Shown piece after piece: positions 61,932 to 64,000 of a stretch of 64,000 bases of DNA. Origin of the DNA: Zhuqueibacter pondensis (GTDB taxonomy: Bacteria > Zhuqueibacterota > Zhuqueibacteria > Zhuqueibacterales > Zhuqueibacteraceae); the NCBI GenBank assembly GCA_034505955.1, contig JAPDQK010000033.1:3179-67178 (forward strand), written 5' to 3'. Each line of letters begins with the position of its first letter. The stretch's first letter is position 1. Below the pieces are notes generated by a model that was not told the origin of the DNA, did not search any database, and was given only the letters and a program-made list of their open reading frames with translations. Position numbers and translations under genes: made by a program.

Positions 61932-62321
61932 ATGTCACAGTCAACGGCGTTCGGCCTTTCCCACATCGGACAGATTTCTGTCACCGTTCACGATCTCGAG
62001 CGCGCCGCCGAATTCTATCGCGACAAGCTGGGGATGAAGCATTTGTTCACCGTGCCAAACATGGCGTTCTTTGATTGCGCCGGAATCCGCTTGCTGCTCG
62101 GTCTTCCGAAAAGGCCGGAGGACGATCATCCCAGCTCCATCATTTATTTCAAAGTGGGCGACATTCAGCATGCCTTTCAAACACTGTCCGCGCGCGGGGT
62201 GCAATTCGAAGGCCAACCGCATTTGATTGCCAAAATGCCGGCCCACGATTTGTGGATGGCGTTCTTTCGTGATTCCGAAAATAATCTTTTGGCTGTCATG
62301 AGTGAAGTGGCGCAAAAATAA
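61932..62321 (+). CDS. VOC-family (glyoxalase/dioxygenase fold) protein
   Basis: The 129-residue protein contains two beta-alpha-beta-beta-beta units (IGQISVTVHDLERAAEFYRD, then FRDSENNLLAVMSEV). Metal-site candidates are His near residue 10, Glu in the C-terminal FRDSENN region and others, but the reaction is unknown. AAGGAG at 61919-61924 is 7 bases from ATG 61932; ATG 61929 is one codon earlier. It ends 7 bases before the ICMT-like gene. Confidence 0.85.
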   Translation: MSQSTAFGLSHIGQISVTVHDLERAAEFYRDKLGMKHLFTVPNMAFFDCAGIRLLLGLPKRPEDDHPSSIIYFKVGDIQHAFQTLSARGVQFEGQPHLIAKMPAHDLWMAFFRDSENNLLAVMSEVAQK

Positions 62322-62328
62322 AGGTATC

Positions 62329-62816
62329 ATGGTCTGGCTCAGAACTCTGCTATTCACGATCATTGCGCCCGGCACCATCACAATTCTGATTCCATATTGG
62401 CTGCTATCCAGTGGCATCGGCAGCCGCGTACTCAAACTCGGAGTGTTGCGGGTTCTCGGATTAGTCCCGCTGCTGCTCGGTGTGGGCATCTATCTCTGGT
62501 GCGTCGCGAACTTCGCCGTGAAAGGACACGGAACGCCGGCGCCGTACGATCCGCCCAAAGCATTGGTCGTCACCGGCCTTTACCGGTATGTACGAAATCC
62601 CATGTATATTGGTGTCTTGTTTGTTCTTCTCGGTGAGGCCATCTGCTTCCCGGCAGCGGTGCTTTTTCCGTATACGATTATCGTTTTCATCTGCGCGTTG
62701 TGTATTACGAAGAGCCGGCCTTGCGAAGATTGTTCGGCGAGTCGTATATACAGTATTGTGCTGCGGTGCCGCGTTGGGTGCCGAAGTGGTATTCGAGTAG
62801 TGTAACTCAACCCTAA
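62329..62816 (+). pseudogene. Isoprenylcysteine carboxyl-methyltransferase (ICMT)-like gene, frameshifted near its 3' end
   Basis: ATG 62329 (MVWLRTLLF) starts a membrane protein with the family motif GLYRYVRNPMYIGVL. Near 62700 the frame leaves the family: it continues as CITKSRPCED and stops at 62805. From 62703 the third frame reads YYEEPALRRLFGESYIQYCA, then VPRWVPKW to TAA 62816, the normal ICMT/PEMT C-terminus. A one-base loss just before 62703 explains this. The lost part contains the EEP..F Y SAM-binding region, so the product is probably inactive. Joined length would be about 162 residues. Confidence 0.82.
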
Positions 62817-62890
62817 GCTGCAACCAAATTTTTTTGAACGCAGATCAACGCTGATTCTCGCTGATTTTTGATCTGCGCAAGTCTGCGTTC
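62817..62890. repeat. GCTGCAACCAAATTT plus GAACGCAGA palindrome repeat
   Basis: GCTGCAACCAAATTT (62817-62831) is identical to 33417-33431. GAACGCAGA (62836-62844) is mirrored by TCTGCGTTC (62882-62890) with CGCTGAT repeated inside. It begins directly after the ICMT-like stop. Confidence 0.65.
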
Positions 62891-62924
62891 TAATCTTCGT
62901 CGTCAAAGCAATTTCTAATTTTTC

Positions 62925-62953
62925 TTGACAATTAACTTGAAATATTATATTAT
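62925..62953 (+). promoter_or_regulatory. Sigma70-type promoter upstream of UPF0175 gene
   Basis: TTGACA (62925-62930) and TATTAT (62948-62953) are 17 bases apart in A/T-rich DNA. It lies 146 bases before the UPF0175 start; the leader would hold a 14-bp hairpin at 63025-63066. Confidence 0.65.
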
Positions 62954-63024
62954 TTTTAACATAATCCCCAAAGCGCGATTTATTGAAGGGATATGATTAT
63001 GGGTATCACCTCAGTTACAGGTGG

Positions 63025-63066
63025 GTAGCGCAGACATCTTGTCTGCAGTCAGGATGACTGCGCTAC
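63025..63066. repeat. GTAGCGCAG-CATC palindromic repeat
   Basis: GTAGCGCAGACATC and GATGACTGCGCTAC (63053-63066) pair with one mismatch around TTGTCTGCAGTCAG. Repeats of this type occur in many bacteria. Here it falls in the leader of the UPF0175 gene. Confidence 0.65.
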
Positions 63067-63080
63067 GTTTCTCCACCGAA

Positions 63081-63099
63081 GACTGAGGCATTACGATTA
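63081..63099 (+). repeat. 19-mer shared with 15664-15682
   Basis: GACTGAGGCATTACGATTA ends at the first base of the UPF0175 start codon. The identical sequence lies upstream of the GT2 gene at 15774. Confidence 0.6.
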
Positions 63100-63401
63100 T
63101 GGAAAGTTTCGCCGTTGAAATTCCTGATGCGATTTCTGCAAAGCTGCAACCGTACAAAGACAAGCTTCAAGAGTTGCTTCTGCTGGGACTCCAGCAACTG
63201 AAAATACAAGAAGCGCTTCTGCTCTATTCGCGCGGCTTGGTTTCTTTCGGGAGGGCGGCGGAAATAGCGGGCTTGCCTGAAAAAGAAATGGTTTGGCAGG
63301 CACGCGCGGCTGGAATTCAGCCTCATTGGTCTAAAGCGATGGCAGAGGAAGAGCGGCGTGAAAGTCGTAAGCAATTCCGGACCATTGATGGCGCTCGGTA
63401 A
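63099..63401 (+). CDS. UPF0175-family antitoxin-like protein
   Basis: The 100-residue protein contains the UPF0175 core (EALLLYSRGLVSFGRAAEIA, then GLPEKEMVWQARAAGIQPHW), a predicted helix-turn-helix-like fold. In other genomes UPF0175 genes precede DUF3368 PIN-domain toxins, and here the remnant of such a gene overlaps its 3' end. The N-terminal 35 residues (IPDAISAKLQPYKDKLQELL) add a short helical region. The frame is intact. Confidence 0.85.
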   Translation: MESFAVEIPDAISAKLQPYKDKLQELLLLGLQQLKIQEALLLYSRGLVSFGRAAEIAGLPEKEMVWQARAAGIQPHWSKAMAEEERRESRKQFRTIDGAR

Positions 63402-63462
63402 AATCGGCCAGATTCATCTGCTTTATCCGGTTTATAGTATTACTCTGGAAAAACTATCATGA
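63358..63462 (+). pseudogene. DUF3368 PIN-like toxin gene, truncated after 34 codons
   Basis: GTG 63358, overlapping the UPF0175 gene by 44 bases, opens a frame reading KVVSNSGPLMALGKIGQIHL, then LYPVYSITLEKLS and TGA 63462. This is the N-terminal strand and first Asp/Ser region (VVSNSGPLMAL) of DUF3368 PIN proteins, which are normally about 150-160 residues. All but the first fifth is gone. The convergent winged-helix gene begins its 3' end 13 bases later, so the rest was probably lost by rearrangement. Confidence 0.8.
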
Positions 63463-63474
63463 CCGCGAAGATGT

Positions 63475-64000
63475 TTACGCCACTTGCAAAACGCATCGTG
63501 GAAACTCTTTGTTCCGACAGTAAACCGCCGCGGTCATTAATTGATAGCCTCTTTCGGTAACACGGTAAAGGCGACTCTTTTTGACTTTTTTGATTAAACC
63601 GTGTCCTCGCAGCTTGGCGAGTTGTCTGGAAACTCGCATACTCTGTTGCCGTTGTTCTTTCTCAGTTTCTGCAGGGACGGTATATAGCCGCGCTTGCACA
63701 TCTTTGTTGCGAAACCCTTGCAGGGCATGTTCGCCAGCCAGCACCGCCTTGAAGAGCGCGTAATCTTCGGCGTTGATGAGGTTGAATCGCGCGTAACGTT
63801 TCCCGTTATTGACACGGGGCCGGCACAAGTGATCCAACTGTGCAATCACTTTGCCTTTCGGTTGTGCCTCGGCGAGGGCATCAAGATAACGGGAGTTGGC
63901 CTGCAACGCCACCTGCCCGTATCGCCAAAGATTCGAGACCCCTTTGCCCATCGGCATCCACCGCCGCTGTCGCCCCTCGCGGGTTTGAACCACCCGCAGG
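63475..64000 (-). CDS. Winged-helix protein, 5' part outside window
   Basis: The frame is open to the window edge (reading LRVVQTREGRQRRWMPMGKG from the edge) and ends at 63475, so about 175 C-terminal residues are visible. RVNNGKRYARFNLINAEDYA and the LRGHGLIKKVKKSRLYRVTE wing suggest a winged-helix DNA-binding end. I recall similar sequences as multi-copy unknown proteins in metagenomes; that is memory, not a search result. Function unknown. It is convergent with the truncated toxin gene. Confidence 0.7.
   Translation of the reverse strand, partial: LRVVQTREGRQRRWMPMGKGVSNLWRYGQVALQANSRYLDALAEAQPKGKVIAQLDHLCRPRVNNGKRYARFNLINAEDYALFKAVLAGEHALQGFRNKDVQARLYTVPAETEKEQRQQSMRVSRQLAKLRGHGLIKKVKKSRLYRVTERGYQLMTAAVYCRNKEFPRCVLQVA

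Noticed and set aside
1..64000. tRNA or rRNA genes
   Set aside because: No T-arm-like GTTCGAATC with matching acceptor stem and no rRNA core sequence was found by reading; a covariance-model scan would be decisive.

Overview
The window looks like a chromosomal segment of a Gram-negative bacterium with an outer membrane. It carries an LptE-type lipoprotein, a BamA/TamA-type barrel, several lipoproteins with lipoboxes and two LspA signal peptidases. Large TPR proteins, a PorV-like barrel domain fused to TPRs, and a secreted lamin-tail protein with a FlgD-like C-terminus are typical of the FCB superphylum and neighbouring candidate phyla such as KSB1 or Calditrichota. This placement is an inference from gene content; there is no rRNA and I see no tRNA.

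Layout. 1-7939 (minus) reads as one compact transcription unit: HAMP adenylate/guanylate cyclase, PorV-like/TPR protein, DUF1992 protein, Sir2 deacylase, TPR lipoprotein and partial pyrK. 7940-8981 is about 1 kb of noncoding, repeat-rich DNA with a good sigma70 promoter in front of uvrB. 8982-20941 (plus) holds uvrB, purD, an NAD-dependent epimerase, a sigma-54 activator, lptE, a processive GT2, a TPR protein, an M24 aminopeptidase and a second GT2. A cyclic-nucleotide-binding protein (minus) and an EnvC-like protein (plus) diverge near 21.8 kb. 23124-34902 (plus) is the conserved holB-ricT-metG-tatD-rsmA-recO series followed by glyS, an M48 peptidase and a cupin. Three toxin-antitoxin-like pairs are interleaved: DUF433/DUF5615, DUF4258/DUF2283 and HicB/HicA. 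35086-41780 (minus) is metK-ahcY plus polyprenyl synthase-HPr-Enzyme I-phosphoglucose/phosphomannose isomerase. 42279-43151 is an MNT/HEPN pair, followed by the lamin-tail protein. 45825-55091 (plus) preserves the order known from Bacillus (ylmE-divIVA-ileS-ylyA-lspA-ylyB) with a lipoprotein and a purine nucleoside phosphorylase inserted and a second lspA added after rluD. 55311-64000 holds a TPR protein, a barrel protein with a beta-solenoid-like N-terminus, a methyltransferase, a cold-shock protein, NfeD/stomatin, a VOC protein, a frameshifted ICMT-like gene, a UPF0175/DUF3368 pair and the end of a winged-helix protein.

The most striking theme is toxin decay. In three of five toxin-antitoxin-like pairs the antitoxin frame is intact while the toxin is broken: hicA by a 2-base loss, the HEPN gene by a 1-base loss in a G run, and DUF3368 by truncation. 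Long housekeeping genes nearby are intact, which argues against general sequencing error. A second theme is the intergenic DNA, filled with several distinct families of small palindromic dispersed repeats, including five copies of a TGTCATTC-ended element and four copies of CCCCGATAATTCA arranged as inverted pairs.
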